Numbered from the stretch's first letter, positions 49,971 through 62,143 are shown. The stretch: DNA of 64,000 nt from Pseudalkalibacillus sp. SCS-8 (GCF_040126055.1 NZ_CP143541.1:2480001-2544000); one strand, 5' to 3'. Notes: generated by a model from the sequence alone, not told the origin. A program made the numbers and translations.

Positions 49971-50348
49971 ATGTCGAGACGTATGGTGACGTCAATGGGT
50001 TTCGGGTTGGTTGTCGTACTTACAATCATCATGGTAAGCAGTTTTTTACTTTCCCTTGTCCTTCGGTTTTCCAATTTGACTGAACAATCGTTGACATGGG
50101 TGATTTTAGGACTTTCGGCTATTGCGTTATTCATCGGGGGAATCGTTTCTGGTAAGAAAGGAAAAGAGAAAGGATGGCTGCTCGGTGCTGGGACAGGGTT
50201 GATGTTTTCACTCGTCGTGTTCCTTGTCCAATATCTCGGCTATCAAATCAAATTCGATGCCGAACAATACATGTATCATGCAGGTTATTTATTGTTATCT
50301 GCATTAGGTGGTGTCATGGGCGTCAATTTATCCTCACACCGGAATTGA
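49971..50348 (+). CDS. yrzE: TIGR04086 family membrane protein (YrzE)
   Basis: 125 residues with four helices (SMGFGLVVVLTIIMVSSFLL, VILGLSAIALFIGGIVSG, LLGAGTGLMFSLVVFLVQYL and a last AGYLLLSALGGVMGVNL). The central ALFIGGIVSGKKGKEKGWLL fits TIGR04086. Function unknown; located beside yajC as in B. subtilis. A bidirectional terminator follows. Confidence 0.82.
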   Translation: MSRRMVTSMGFGLVVVLTIIMVSSFLLSLVLRFSNLTEQSLTWVILGLSAIALFIGGIVSGKKGKEKGWLLGAGTGLMFSLVVFLVQYLGYQIKFDAEQYMYHAGYLLLSALGGVMGVNLSSHRN

Positions 50349-50389
50349 CGGGACAGCATGCACTTATGTTTACCGTTCATCCATGAAAA

Positions 50390-50414
50390 AAAGAGGCTGA
50401 GAATCAGCCTCTTT
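50390..50414. terminator. Bidirectional terminator between yrzE and yajC
   Basis: Stem AAAGAGGCTGA with TCAGCCTCTTT and A/T-runs on both sides. Confidence 0.9.
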
Positions 50415-50418
50415 CTTC

Positions 50419-50685
50419 TTATTGATCGACAGTCTCACGAACCGCAGCGCGATCATATGTAAGTTTCGATCCATCACCTGCTCGAAGAACAACGGTGTTG
50501 TTATCTTCATCAATCGCTTCAATCGTTCCGTGGAATCCACCGATCGTGATAACGCGATTTCCTTTTTCAAGACTAGCCTGCATTTGAGCCGTCTTCTTTT
50601 GACGCTTCTGTTGAGGTCTAATCAAGATAAAGTAGAAGATTACAAACATTAGAATAATCGGTAATAATCCTGTTAATCCTTCCAT
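50419..50685 (-). CDS. yajC: Preprotein translocase subunit YajC
   Basis: 88 residues. One N-terminal helix (LLPIILMFVIFYFILIRPQQKRQKK in part: LPIILMFVIFYFILIRPQQ) and a soluble domain with KGNRVITIGGFHGTIEAID. SecDF-YajC accessory complex for export. Lies after tgt in the queA-tgt-yajC order. Confidence 0.95.
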   Translation of the reverse strand: MEGLTGLLPIILMFVIFYFILIRPQQKRQKKTAQMQASLEKGNRVITIGGFHGTIEAIDEDNNTVVLRAGDGSKLTYDRAAVRETVDQ

Positions 50686-50718
50686 GTTTCATTCACCCCT
50701 TTCATGGCATCGTTTATG

Positions 50719-52907
<2,189 letters not shown>

Positions 52908-52968
52908 AATGCTATTCACCTTTGTTCAGTCTTCTATTTTTCAAGTTCTTGATTCACTCATCTTAAAA

Positions 52969-53160
52969 TTATTTCATTCGGCCAAATAGATAAAAAAGCA
53001 ACGATAGGACAATACTTACGACGATTGAGGTTACAATCGGAAAATAGAAGGTTGTATTCCCCTTCTTGAAAACGATATCTCCTGGTAGTTTACCGATAAA
53101 GCTTCCGATCAACCCGAATAACAGAAACACAATTCCAAGAATTATGAAAATCTTACTCAT
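52969..53160 (-). CDS. DUF2905 family membrane protein (YrzS)
   Basis: 63 residues, two helices ([18 protein letters not shown] and [19 protein letters not shown]) with the signature [19 protein letters not shown]. Function unknown. Start overlaps the ruvB stop by four bases, so it is in the ruvA-ruvB operon as in many Bacillaceae. Confidence 0.88.
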   Translation of the reverse strand: MSKIFIILGIVFLLFGLIGSFIGKLPGDIVFKKGNTTFYFPIVTSIVVSIVLSLLFYLFGRMK

Positions 53161-54164
53161 CGTTTACTCGGTACCTCCAAATTGAAATGCTTGTATGCAA
53201 GATCGGTGGCCATACGACCACGAGGTGTCCTTTGAATGAATCCGATCTGCAGCAGGTAGGGTTCATAAACATCTTCAATCGTCTGAGGCTCTTCACCTAT
53301 CGTGGCAGCGATTGTATTCAGCCCTACAGGACCACCCTTGTAACTTTCAATGATCCCTCTTAACAATTTATAGTCAATATTGTCTAATCCTAAACGGTCC
53401 ACTTGCAGCCTTTCCAATGCTTGGACAGCGAGGTCCTTCGTAATGATCCCGTCGCCCTGTACCTGGGCAAAATCACGCACCCTTTTCAGAAGACGATTTA
53501 CGATTCTAGGTGTGCCCCTTGCTCTGCGCCCCAATTCTTCTGCAGCGTCCGGCTGGACCATTATATCAAAAAAATCACCGGTCCGGATGACGATTTCCGT
53601 CAAATCCTCTAATTCATAATAATCGAGCCTGCTATGGACGCCAAATCGATCACGTAAGGGCGCCGACAATAATCCAGCACGTGTCGTTGCACCGACGAGC
53701 GTGAAAGGTGGCAGATCCAGTCTGACAGACCGTGCAGTCTCCCCTTTCCCAATGACAATGTCCAAACAAAAATCCTCCATTGCTGGATAGAGGACCTCCT
53801 CTACGGACCGGTGAAGGCGATGGATTTCATCGATGAAAAGGACATCTCCCGGCTCCAATGCCGTCAGAATTGCCGCCAGGTCTCCAGGCCTTTCAATTGC
53901 TGGACCGCTTGTTGTTCGGATGTTCACACCCATTTCGTTTGCGATGATGCAAGAAAGGGTCGTCTTTCCTAACCCAGGGGGCCCGTATAATAGAACGTGA
54001 TCCAATGGCTCACTTCTCATTTTCGCTGCTTCGATGAACACTTGAAGATTTTCTTTTACCTTCCGTTGACCTATGTATTGTTGTAGATATTGGGGACGTA
54101 GACTGAATTCCAAGTTCTCGTCTTCATTATTCATTTCTCCAGAAATAATTCGATCTTCCATCAT
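53157..54164 (-). CDS. ruvB: Holliday junction branch migration helicase RuvB
   Basis: 335 residues. AAA+ ATPase with [14 protein letters not shown], Walker [15 protein letters not shown] (about 58-71), Walker [30 protein letters not shown] and C-terminal winged helix ([12 protein letters not shown]). Drives branch migration with RuvA. ruvA ends 13 bases upstream. Second ATG one codon later is also possible. Confidence 0.97.
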   Translation of the reverse strand: MMEDRIISGEMNNEDENLEFSLRPQYLQQYIGQRKVKENLQVFIEAAKMRSEPLDHVLLYGPPGLGKTTLSCIIANEMGVNIRTTSGPAIERPGDLAAILTALEPGDVLFIDEIHRLHRSVEEVLYPAMEDFCLDIVIGKGETARSVRLDLPPFTLVGATTRAGLLSAPLRDRFGVHSRLDYYELEDLTEIVIRTGDFFDIMVQPDAAEELGRRARGTPRIVNRLLKRVRDFAQVQGDGIITKDLAVQALERLQVDRLGLDNIDYKLLRGIIESYKGGPVGLNTIAATIGEEPQTIEDVYEPYLLQIGFIQRTPRGRMATDLAYKHFNLEVPSKR

Positions 54165-54177
54165 TCATCCACCTCGA

Positions 54178-54774
54178 TCAATTCAATAATAATTGTAATG
54201 CTTTTTTGATGTATTGATCGGTTGACAATGTTTCTTCATTTTTCAGTTGGGGCATAACCTTTTTGATTTCCTTTTGACCGTAACCCAATGCCCCCAATGC
54301 TTCAATCGCATCATCCAGACCGGAATCAGAGACCTCAACTTCGGTCGGCTCAAACTCAAGCTGTACGTCCGTCCAATTCGTCAGTTTCCCTTTCAAATCA
54401 AGAATCATCTGTCGAGCTGTCTTCTTTCCGACACCAGGGAATCGGGTCAGGAATTTCTCATCTTCATTTTCAATCGCCTGAACGACTTGTTCTGGTTTCC
54501 CTGAAGCTAGAATGGCCAAGGCACCTTTCGGACCAATGCCTGACACTTGAATCAACTTGATGAAAAGATCACGCTCATCCAGATTCTCAAAGCCATAAAG
54601 AGCAAGAATATCCTCCCTGACATGCTGGTAAGTATGTATCGTCGTTTGTTTACCGAGTTCTTGCTGATATATGAATGGATTCGGACAATGAATCTTATAG
54701 CCGATATGACCGCATTCAAGAACGACATGATCGGTATGTATATATTTCACAGTCCCCATAATATAATCAATCAC
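54178..54774 (-). CDS. ruvA: Holliday junction DNA-binding protein RuvA
   Basis: 198 residues. N-terminal OB domain, helix-hairpin-helix region KLIQVSGIGPKGALAIL and FPGVGKKTARQMILDLKGKL, and C-terminal RuvB-binding domain EALGALGYGQKEIKKV. Binds four-way junctions as tetramers. First gene of ruvA-ruvB-yrzS. Confidence 0.96.
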   Translation of the reverse strand: MIDYIMGTVKYIHTDHVVLECGHIGYKIHCPNPFIYQQELGKQTTIHTYQHVREDILALYGFENLDERDLFIKLIQVSGIGPKGALAILASGKPEQVVQAIENEDEKFLTRFPGVGKKTARQMILDLKGKLTNWTDVQLEFEPTEVEVSDSGLDDAIEALGALGYGQKEIKKVMPQLKNEETLSTDQYIKKALQLLLN

Positions 54775-54909
54775 GATTCATTTCTCCCCTTAAAGTTGTT
54801 CGTCACATATCAAAAATGCGAACATCTCTTCCTATCTCATCATTGTAGCATAACCTTTTCATAAAAGTCGAAAGAATCTCCAAAGCTTAAGCATGGCAAA
54901 AATAAAAAA

Positions 54910-54935
54910 CGTGACCCACATTAAGTCAGGTCACG
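54910..54935 (-). terminator. Rho-independent terminator after bofC
   Basis: Stem CGTGACC with GGTCACG, loop of 12, T6 tail on the minus strand. Confidence 0.8.
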
Positions 54936-54943
54936 CAGCATGA

Positions 54944-55516
54944 TCAATTCATTTCATAAGGTCTGTATTTATCCAGTATTTCCGTATAATTCTGCTTGGT
55001 CAGAACACGTATACCGTTTTCCAGTTCTTCCATCAGACTACTTTCAAGCTTCTTGACATCAATCTGGTAAAACGATTGGATGACTTGGTCCTCATGGGGT
55101 CTTCCATTAAATATTGTGAGTATCCCATCCTCCGTCAATCCAAAGTATCCGTTCACTTTAGATATAGGGGAGATATCATCAATTTCTTGTTCAAACATGA
55201 CTTTGTTGAATGATTGATTGACTAATTGCCAATCAGCGTAGTTCGCCCAGAAATCCTCCATGGACCAAATGGTTTCATAAACGACATCTTTGCTGTACTC
55301 ACCATCAAGGTAATTCTTTTGTAAATAGACTTCAACGGTTATCGGACCACTGACGGTATGTGCTTCCTGTTCAGCATGATTCATCGTTTTCGATTTGGAA
55401 GGCAGGCTTGCTTTCACTTCATCCTCATAGGTATGGAATAGAAACACGTATACTGCCCCTAACACGGTCACTAGTAAAGGAAAAATCCATGATGTCTTCT
55501 TCGGGAAGGATTTCAC
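54944..55516 (-). CDS. bofC: Intercompartmental signalling factor BofC
   Basis: 190 residues. N-terminal membrane or signal helix (WIFPLLVTVLGAVYVFLFH, about 10-28), then a domain with VEVYLQKNYLDGEYSKD and NGYFGLTEDGILTIFNGRP. In B. subtilis forespore BofC checks sigma-K activation by acting on SpoIVB in the intermembrane space. Position after yebC and before ruvA matches B. subtilis. Confidence 0.85.
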   Translation of the reverse strand: MKSFPKKTSWIFPLLVTVLGAVYVFLFHTYEDEVKASLPSKSKTMNHAEQEAHTVSGPITVEVYLQKNYLDGEYSKDVVYETIWSMEDFWANYADWQLVNQSFNKVMFEQEIDDISPISKVNGYFGLTEDGILTIFNGRPHEDQVIQSFYQIDVKKLESSLMEELENGIRVLTKQNYTEILDKYRPYEMN

Positions 55517-55602
55517 CTTGCGATCACCTCACGTAGTCGTTAAACGATAAATTACATTCGGTACTAGTTTTACCGTATTAAGGAAAAATATCCATCTTTC
55601 AA

Positions 55603-56358
55603 TCAGGAAAGATAGTCTTCATACTCTTCTTCATTAATATCCAGGTTATGATAAACCTCCTGAACATCATCAAGGTCTTCAAGTGCATCGATCAGTTTGA
55701 AAACCTTTCTTGATTCTTCTGAATCAAGCTTCGTCAATGTTTGAGGAACCATCGTGATTTCTGAAGAGGAAATGTCGTACCCTTTTTGGATAAGCTCTTC
55801 TTTAACCTGCTTAAACTGATCCGGCTCTGTATAAACTTCAAAGCTTTCCTCATTTGTTTCCATTTCTTCAGCACCGCTGTCAATGACTTCTAACATAAAG
55901 TCATCCTCGCTCAATTCCAAGCCTGCTCGATTGATGACGAGCAACCCTTTCCGGTCAAACATAAATGAAACACACCCGGTTTCTCCCATGTTCCCATCAT
56001 GCTTCGAAAAAGCATGGCGAACTTCAGCCGCTGTTCTGTTTTTGTTATCTGTCAAGATTTCGACCATTACAGCTACTCCGCCTGCTCCGTAACCTTCATA
56101 AACGATTTCCTCATAATTGACTCCTTCAAGAGTTCCAGTCGCTTTCTTGATTGCGCGTTCTATATTTTCATTTGGCATGTTTGCTGCCTTAGCTTTATCC
56201 ATTACAAGACGCAAAGCGGGATTGGTTTCTGGGTCGCCTCCACCTTCTTTGGCTGCAACATATAGATCCTTGGCTAGCTTCATGAAGATTTTTCCGCGTT
56301 TCGCATCTTGTGCGTTCTTTCTTCTTTGTATGTTTTTCCATTTGGAATGTCCTGCCAT
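55603..56358 (-). CDS. yebC: YebC/PmpR family regulator (YrbC)
   Basis: 251 residues, a normal size for the long Bacillus form. Starts [20 protein letters not shown], followed by [40 protein letters not shown] and an acidic C-terminus. YebC members have been treated as transcription regulators and more recently as factors that help translation of proline-rich stretches; I cannot choose from sequence. Confidence 0.93.
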   Translation of the reverse strand: MAGHSKWKNIQRRKNAQDAKRGKIFMKLAKDLYVAAKEGGGDPETNPALRLVMDKAKAANMPNENIERAIKKATGTLEGVNYEEIVYEGYGAGGVAVMVEILTDNKNRTAAEVRHAFSKHDGNMGETGCVSFMFDRKGLLVINRAGLELSEDDFMLEVIDSGAEEMETNEESFEVYTEPDQFKQVKEELIQKGYDISSSEITMVPQTLTKLDSEESRKVFKLIDALEDLDDVQEVYHNLDINEEEYEDYLS

Positions 56359-56493
56359 AATTAATTTCTCCCCTTTTGTAAAAAGAGTGCTTTTTCATCT
56401 CAATATAGCACATTTTAAATGCTGGATAAAACGAAGGAAGACTTGAATGAACACTTTTTGTTTCGCTCTGTTATTGAAAATATTGAACAGCTC

Positions 56494-56541
56494 CAGGCGG
56501 ACGCTTTCCGCGGGCAACGTTGGAGTCGCCGCCTTACGCTT
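56494..56541. repeat. Internally deleted copy of the palindromic repeat
   Basis: Arms AGGCGGACGCTTTCCGCGGG and GGAGTCGCCGCCTTACGCTT are present but joined through GCAACGTT, so the centre present in other copies is missing. A CTCTGTTA word lies 28 bases to the left. The rest of 56359-56640 holds the yebC upstream region and the coxA terminator. Confidence 0.8.
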
Positions 56542-56603
56542 CTATTAATATACAACAATAAAACGTGACGATGTCTTTTGCTTAAAAGCTTTACAAATGA
56601 AAA

Positions 56604-56628
56604 ACGGCTCAGTTCTAACCTGAGCCGT
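56604..56628 (-). terminator. Rho-independent terminator after coxA-like gene
   Basis: Stem ACGGCTCAG with CTGAGCCGT, T5 tail on the minus strand. Confidence 0.88.
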
Positions 56629-56640
56629 CGGTCTTTCTAT

Positions 56641-57207
56641 TTAGCGATTGTTCTGAAACGGACGTTGAAGGGCATCCCCTAGGTCGTCCATGATTGCCTC
56701 TATGTCGGAACGGGCTTCTTCAAATCCATTTCCGTCTCTTAAATCGTTATCCACGTCACGAATACGCGTGAACATATCTTCGTCTGTTGTAACTCGTACA
56801 TTCTTGTCTGTCATCTTTTGGACAGCATTCTTTACTTCTGACCGAACGTTACGATCATTACGGTCATTCGTATCAACACCAATAAGGACAGTATCTCCTG
56901 ATACAACAACACGTGCATCGTCTACGTCATCCATTTTGTTTACTTTCTTGGAGATTCGTCGAGCGAGGTCACTACCATTGTAATCGTCCGCATAATTGAT
57001 TTCATTCATATCCAAGTCATTACGGTCACGATCACGGTCAGCTATTCTTGTCATCGGGCCATTATTTTGGCCATCATTCGTGTAATAGCCGATTGGACGA
57101 GTGTCATTGTCATAACGAGTATCCAACGCCTCATTATCATCACCATTACAAGCTGTCAAAGCACCCGTCAGCAACAATACTGATGTTAGAGCCATAAACT
57201 TTTTCAT
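56641..57207 (-). CDS. YhcN/YlaJ family sporulation lipoprotein (CoxA-like)
   Basis: 188 residues. Lipoprotein signal with lipobox LTGALTAC (cysteine about 20), then an Asp/Asn/Arg-rich region and the conserved YhcN/YlaJ domain (LARRISKKVNKMDDVDDARV, VLIGVD, RVTTDEDMFTRIRDV). Immediately after safA, where B. subtilis has coxA (yrbB), a spore cortex protein; hence that call. AGGAGG precedes the ATG. Confidence 0.82.
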   Translation of the reverse strand: MKKFMALTSVLLLTGALTACNGDDNEALDTRYDNDTRPIGYYTNDGQNNGPMTRIADRDRDRNDLDMNEINYADDYNGSDLARRISKKVNKMDDVDDARVVVSGDTVLIGVDTNDRNDRNVRSEVKNAVQKMTDKNVRVTTDEDMFTRIRDVDNDLRDGNGFEEARSDIEAIMDDLGDALQRPFQNNR

Positions 57208-57283
57208 TAGAAAAACCTCCTTTCACCTTTTATGATGGCAATTGGAGGTTTAAATTAAACTTGTAAAGAATGGGAATTGTTTC

Positions 57284-58834
57284 CTATTCGGATTTCGATT
57301 CTTTCTTCTTTGGTTTTCTTGGCTGCATTTCAATGTCAATGTCCCAATATGGATCTCTTCCACCTGTTTGACCCATGAATGGAAACTGTTGACCTTGCCC
57401 CATACCACCAAACATTTGACCAAGTCCACCGTTTTGTCCTTGACCCATCATACCTGGCATCTGGCCATTTTGTCCTTGACCCATCATACCTGGCATCTGG
57501 CCATTTTGTCCTTGACCCATCATACCTGGCATTTGTCCGTTTTGCCCTTGACCCATCATGCCTGGCATTTGTCCGTTTTGCCCTTGACCCATCATGCCTG
57601 GCATCTGACCGTTTTGGCCTTGACCCATCATGCCTGGCATCTGACCATATTGGCCTTGATCCATCATGCCTGGCATCTGGCCATATTGGCCTTGATCCAT
57701 CATCCATGGCATTTGACCATTACCACCATATTGACCTTGGTTCATCATACCTGGCATTTGACCGTTTTGGCCTTGACCCATCATGCCTGGCATTTGACCG
57801 TTCTGTCCCTGCCCCATCATACCTGGCATCTGGCCATATTGCCCTTGGTTCATCATACCGTGCATTTGATCCTGATCCTTCCATGGATTCTGTGCACTCT
57901 GATTTTGGTCCATATAAGGCATCTGGCCATATCCATTTTGTTGATAGCCTTGGCCGCCCATCCCGGACATACCGTTCCCGCTACCATATTGCTGATAATC
58001 CATATGCTGTGATTCCATCATCTGTTCATAATCCATTTGATTCCCCATCATTTGCCCATACATCATTTCACCATATGAATCCATTTCTTGCATATCATAA
58101 CCATGGTGATACATATGCTCCATCCCATATCCTGGAGTCGAGTACATAGAACCATGGTGCATGGCATCATAATGACCCATATGCTCACCGTAATAGCCAT
58201 CCATCATATATGGATCGCCATATCCATCCATCATCGGTTCACAGCATGGATCCATCATTCCATATGGACCTGGCATGTAGGGTTCACAACATGGATCGGG
58301 CATGCAATAATCCATCGGCGGACATTTCTCTACAGGCTTTGGTTTAGGTATTGGCTTTGGCTTAGGCATTTCATATGTTGTTGTCGTTTCTTCCTTGGAA
58401 AGACCGAGGGTAATATGAAATTCCTCTTCCGTCATCGGAGCCTTCGGTGGTTTCTTAATAGGCTCTTCTTTTTTGATCGGCTTTTCTTTCTTGATTGGCA
58501 TTTCTTTTTTGATCGGCATCTCTTTCTTGATCGGCATTTCCTTTTTAATCGGCATCTCTTTCTTGATCGGCATTTCTTTTTTTATTGGCATCTCTTTTTT
58601 GATCGGCTTTTCTTTGCCCCCCATATTTAAAGGCATCACAGATGGGTTCTTCTGATGATGGGGGTTTGATTTAACCTTCGCCGTTCCGGTAGGCACCTTG
58701 ACCTTCGCTCCTGGATAGATGGTATCCGGATTTTTGATTTGGGGATTTGCATCAATTACTGTTTGTAAATCTACACCGTACATTTTTGAAATTTTCCAAA
58801 GGGTATCCCCTTTTTTCACAATGTGAATTTTCAA
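57284..58834 (-). CDS. safA: Spore coat assembly protein SafA
   Basis: 516 residues. N-terminal LysM domain (about 1-48: HIVKKGDTLWKISKMYGVDL) that binds the spore cortex surface. Then nine copies of PIKK with MPIKKE units (about 75-130), a proline- and cysteine-containing middle (CMPDPCCEPYMPGPYG), a Met/Tyr/His-rich part and about twelve GQMPGMM units. SafA organises the inner coat. Start is TTG at 58834, with AGGGAGG eight bases upstream. A CATATACT box at 58866-58873 may be a sigma-E -10. The coding repeats are DNA tandem repeats. Confidence 0.9.
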   Translation of the reverse strand: MKIHIVKKGDTLWKISKMYGVDLQTVIDANPQIKNPDTIYPGAKVKVPTGTAKVKSNPHHQKNPSVMPLNMGGKEKPIKKEMPIKKEMPIKKEMPIKKEMPIKKEMPIKKEMPIKKEKPIKKEEPIKKPPKAPMTEEEFHITLGLSKEETTTTYEMPKPKPIPKPKPVEKCPPMDYCMPDPCCEPYMPGPYGMMDPCCEPMMDGYGDPYMMDGYYGEHMGHYDAMHHGSMYSTPGYGMEHMYHHGYDMQEMDSYGEMMYGQMMGNQMDYEQMMESQHMDYQQYGSGNGMSGMGGQGYQQNGYGQMPYMDQNQSAQNPWKDQDQMHGMMNQGQYGQMPGMMGQGQNGQMPGMMGQGQNGQMPGMMNQGQYGGNGQMPWMMDQGQYGQMPGMMDQGQYGQMPGMMGQGQNGQMPGMMGQGQNGQMPGMMGQGQNGQMPGMMGQGQNGQMPGMMGQGQNGQMPGMMGQGQNGGLGQMFGGMGQGQQFPFMGQTGGRDPYWDIDIEMQPRKPKKKESKSE

Positions 58835-58865
58835 AACGATCTCCTCCCTGCCTAATTCATTACAC

Positions 58866-58873
58866 AGTATATG
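58866..58873 (-). promoter_or_regulatory. Possible sigma-E -10 element of safA
   Basis: CATATACT on the minus strand, 32 bases before the safA start, resembles the sigma-E -10. No convincing -35 was found. Confidence 0.35.
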
Positions 58874-59027
58874 AGAATTTGGGCATCTTGCTACTCGACA
58901 TCGAATTGTTCACCATAGACAATATATGACCGGATGAATCCGCATATTCGATATTGAAGGGATATCGTTTTAAGGAATGAACTTATGGTATCCTATTAGA
59001 GATAAATAAGTAGCTTTAGGGAGGAAA

Positions 59028-59582
59028 ATGTCTCTTATGAAAGATAAAAAAACAAAGGTTTTAGGAGAAGAGAGACGTAGCTTGATCCTTGACTGGTTGA
59101 AAGAAAGCCGAACACCTTTGACAGGCAGTCAATTAGCAAAAGATACGAATGTAAGCCGTCAGGTCATCGTCCAGGACATTTCATTATTGAAAGCGAGAAA
59201 TGAACCCATCATGGCGACTGCTCAAGGTTATATGTATATCCACCCTGCTCCGGCAAAACAAAAATTCACACGAATTATCGCATGCCAGCACACACCTGAA
59301 CAAACAGAGGACGAGCTTTTAACGATCGTGGACTATGGTGTCATGGTGAAAGATGTAAGTATTGAACATCCTGTGTATGGTGATATGACAGGATCAATCA
59401 TGATAAAAAACCGTTTTGATGTGGAAAAATTCCTTCATAAAGTAAAAGAAACAGGGGCTTCCTACTTGTTGGAATTGACTGGCGGTGTCCATATGCATAC
59501 GTTGGAAGCTGACTCTGAAGCGCAGCTTGATCATGCATGTCAGGCACTACAAGAAAAGGGATACCTGCTCCCGATCAACTGA
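59028..59582 (+). CDS. nadR: NiaR/NadR-type NAD biosynthesis repressor (YrxA)
   Basis: 184 residues. N-terminal winged HTH (RRSLILDWLKESRTPLTGSQ, NVSRQVIVQDISLLKARN) and a C-terminal 3H domain with three conserved histidines (IEHPVYGD, HKVKETG, HMHTLEAD). It represses NAD de novo genes with niacin as corepressor. In B. subtilis it lies beside nifS and nadBCA; those genes are absent here. The start may be ATG 59028 or 59037; GGAGG is close to the first. Confidence 0.88.
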   Translation: MSLMKDKKTKVLGEERRSLILDWLKESRTPLTGSQLAKDTNVSRQVIVQDISLLKARNEPIMATAQGYMYIHPAPAKQKFTRIIACQHTPEQTEDELLTIVDYGVMVKDVSIEHPVYGDMTGSIMIKNRFDVEKFLHKVKETGASYLLELTGGVHMHTLEADSEAQLDHACQALQEKGYLLPIN

Positions 59583-59609
59583 ATGTGCCACTTGATCGAT
59601 ACGTTCCCA

Positions 59610-60059
59610 TCATGCTCCAGAACCGATGATGCTCACTTTCTTCACATGCTCTAGCCTCTCGAGGGATTTCAAGATGCCATTGATGTCTTCCTTCGCTGAG
59701 GCTGTCTCAATAGACAACGTCACATTTGCCTTTCCTTGGAGCGGTATGGTCTGGTGAATCGTGAGGATGTTACAACCCAACCCTGCCAAAACAGCAAGTA
59801 AAGATGATAATGAACCGGAACGGTCCTCCAGGTGGATCGAAATGGAGACAATCTTTTCTTTCACCATCGTCTCAAAAGGAAAGATGCCATCGCGATATTT
59901 ATAGAATGCGCTTCTGCTCATATCGACGGAATGGACTGCCTGATTCACCGTTTTCGCCTTCCCCGACTCCAACAATTCCTTCGCCTCCAGGGTTTTTGTC
60001 ATCGCTTCTGAAAGCAGGTCTTCTTTTACGAGATAAAATCGTTCACCTTGTCGATCCAT
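59610..60059 (-). CDS. pheB: ACT-domain protein PheB
   Basis: 149 residues. N-terminal helical segment ([35 protein letters not shown]) and a C-terminal ACT domain ([33 protein letters not shown]). Family annotated as UPF0735/PheB, an accessory beside pheA in B. subtilis. pheA itself is not adjacent here. Convergent with nadR. Function not certain. Confidence 0.85.
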   Translation of the reverse strand: MDRQGERFYLVKEDLLSEAMTKTLEAKELLESGKAKTVNQAVHSVDMSRSAFYKYRDGIFPFETMVKEKIVSISIHLEDRSGSLSSLLAVLAGLGCNILTIHQTIPLQGKANVTLSIETASAKEDINGILKSLERLEHVKKVSIIGSGA

Positions 60060-60131
60060 CCTTCACCCTCCTTATCGTGGAATTATTTTCTAAAGTATAT
60101 CGGATTATGTATAGGTAAGCAATGAATTAAG

Positions 60132-60159
60132 AATAGACTGTCATAAGTGACAGTCTATT
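60132..60159 (-). terminator. Terminator-like hairpin at the obg stop
   Basis: AATAGACTGTCA with TGACAGTCTATT, starting at the obg stop codon; the T-run is weak. Confidence 0.6.
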
Positions 60160-61438
60160 CAATGAATTCAAATTCATATTCAAGTATACGGACGGCGTCT
60201 CCATCTTCTGCACCGCGTTCTCTCAATGCTTGGTCGATTCCCATCCTTCTCATCTGCTGAGAAAAACGTCTCACGGATTCATCGCGTGAGAAGTCCGTCA
60301 TTTTGAAGAGGCGTTCGATTTTAGCACCACGAATGACGAAGGTTCCATCACTTTCTCTTGAAATCTCAAAAGGCTGTTCTTCCGTTTGATGCTTATAAAG
60401 GACACGTTCCTCTTCTTCCTTCTCCGGTTCTGTGAGCGGAAATTCAGGCGTTTTCTCCAACTGATTAGCAATTTCGAACAGTAGGTCTCTTACTCCTGAT
60501 TTCGTTATAGCGGATATCGGGAAGATCGGGTAATCCCCCACCTGCTCCTTGAACACTTCAAGATTTTCCTCTGCACCCGGGATGTCCATCTTATTGGCTA
60601 CAATGAGCTGAGGTCTTTCCGTCAACCGAAGGTTATATTGCTTCAACTCATCATTGATTTTCAAGAAGTCTTCATAAGGGTCGCGACCTTCCATTCCAGA
60701 CATATCTACGACGTGCACGATAACTCTCGTCCGTTCAATATGTCGAAGGAACTGATGTCCAAGACCTACTCCCTCATGAGCTCCTTCAATCAGTCCAGGT
60801 AAGTCTGCCATGACAAAGCTACGGTTATCATCCGTCTCGACAACACCCAGATTCGGGCTTAGCGTCGTAAAATGGTACTCCGCAATTTTAGGCTTAGCAG
60901 CCGATACGACTGATAGCAAAGTGGATTTCCCCACACTTGGAAAACCGACTAAACCAACGTCAGCCAACAGTTTCAATTCAAGTGTAATTTCTCTCTCTTC
61001 TCCAGGTTCTCCATTCTCGGATAACTCCGGAGCAGGGTTGGCAGGTGTTGCAAAACGCGTATTTCCTCGGCCTCCGCGTCCCCCTCTTGCAATGACGGCC
61101 TGTTGACCGTGGTCGACTAAATCGGCGATGACCTCTCCAGTCTGTGAATCCGTTACCACTGTTCCAGGAGGAACCTTGACGACTAAATCCTCAGCATTAC
61201 GGCCATGCATGTTTTTCGACATTCCATTTTCACCACGAGGTGCCTTGAAATGACGGTTATAGCGGAAATCCATCAACGTTCTAAGACCTTCCTCGACTTC
61301 AAAAATGACGTTTCCGCCTTTTCCACCGTCACCACCTGCAGGACCGCCATTTGGTACATATTTTTCACGGCGGAAGGCAACCATACCATTCCCGCCATCA
61401 CCAGATTTTACAAATACATTAACCTGATCCACAAACAT
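60155..61438 (-). CDS. obg: GTPase Obg
   Basis: 427 residues. N-terminal glycine-rich Obg domain ([34 protein letters not shown]), central GTPase with [12 protein letters not shown] (about 165-176), DLPGLIEGA and NKMDIP, and the Gram-positive C-terminal OCT domain. Essential for ribosome assembly and linked to the sporulation phosphorelay and stress. Downstream of spo0B, as in B. subtilis. Confidence 0.97.
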   Translation of the reverse strand: MFVDQVNVFVKSGDGGNGMVAFRREKYVPNGGPAGGDGGKGGNVIFEVEEGLRTLMDFRYNRHFKAPRGENGMSKNMHGRNAEDLVVKVPPGTVVTDSQTGEVIADLVDHGQQAVIARGGRGGRGNTRFATPANPAPELSENGEPGEEREITLELKLLADVGLVGFPSVGKSTLLSVVSAAKPKIAEYHFTTLSPNLGVVETDDNRSFVMADLPGLIEGAHEGVGLGHQFLRHIERTRVIVHVVDMSGMEGRDPYEDFLKINDELKQYNLRLTERPQLIVANKMDIPGAEENLEVFKEQVGDYPIFPISAITKSGVRDLLFEIANQLEKTPEFPLTEPEKEEEERVLYKHQTEEQPFEISRESDGTFVIRGAKIERLFKMTDFSRDESVRRFSQQMRRMGIDQALRERGAEDGDAVRILEYEFEFIE

Positions 61439-61459
61439 TTTTGTTTCACCTCGATTTCT

Positions 61460-61996
61460 TCATCCTAGTTCCAGGATGTACAATACTTCATTTTCCTGAC
61501 AGTAGCTTTCGATGATTGTAAGTGAATTATGTACATCAGCTTGTAAGTCCTTCTGTGCATTCTCGAATTCGGCAAGATTTAATTTACCTGCGAAATCAAA
61601 GCTGATTCGGGCTTTCTCTTCTAACAATTGAATGGTAATCATCAAGTGAGGTTCAGCCTCACATTCAATTACCTTTCCAAGCTGAGTTAGAAATGCAGAT
61701 GTCCAATTGTAAAGAGGGTTATCGTATTCGGATAAGTCCCTTTCCTTACCGATCACTTCATAATCCAACCGAAAAGCATTTTGCTGCCAGTTGTAAGTCA
61801 ATAATAATTCTGCCATTCTAGGCATGTGAAGATTCGATACTTTTGCTTCGTTCTTCGCTTCATGTACGACTTGTTCAATGATTTCCTGAGCACGATCCGT
61901 ACGATCCAGTGCCAGGTTACCTTTAATCAATTGAAGATGATTCAGCCAATCATGGCGAGCATGACGTAATAAATCAACTGTATCCCATTTACCCAT
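61460..61996 (-). CDS. spo0B: Sporulation phosphotransferase Spo0B
   Basis: 178 residues. N-terminal helical dimerisation domain with phosphorylatable histidine in LRHARHDWLNHLQLIKGN (likely the H before DWLNH), then a degenerate HATPase-like C-terminal domain. Passes phosphate from Spo0F to Spo0A. 21 bases upstream of obg. Its Shine-Dalgarno (GGGAGTG) is modest. Confidence 0.9.
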   Translation of the reverse strand: MGKWDTVDLLRHARHDWLNHLQLIKGNLALDRTDRAQEIIEQVVHEAKNEAKVSNLHMPRMAELLLTYNWQQNAFRLDYEVIGKERDLSEYDNPLYNWTSAFLTQLGKVIECEAEPHLMITIQLLEEKARISFDFAGKLNLAEFENAQKDLQADVHNSLTIIESYCQENEVLYILELG

Positions 61997-62143
61997 CGTA
62001 ACAGCACTCCCAAACTCATAATTGACAAATCCCCCTTGTTAATGGAAAGGGGTTGAAAACGTTATGATCAACGGCATGGCTTTGCTTTTGCAGCTCGAAT
62101 AAGTCGTGGCAATTGCTCAGCTCCAAAGTCGTTAAGAAGAAAA

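Noticed and set aside
55592..55613. Hairpin overlapping the yebC stop codon
   Set aside because: Only seven pairs, with the T-run offset; too weak to call.
57380..58149. Long plus-strand frames opposite safA
   Set aside because: They are antisense shadows of the repetitive safA coding sequence; LysM and coat features belong to the minus strand.
62064..62102. 12-codon plus-strand frame between spo0B and rpmA
   Set aside because: Too short to support and lacks conservation evidence.
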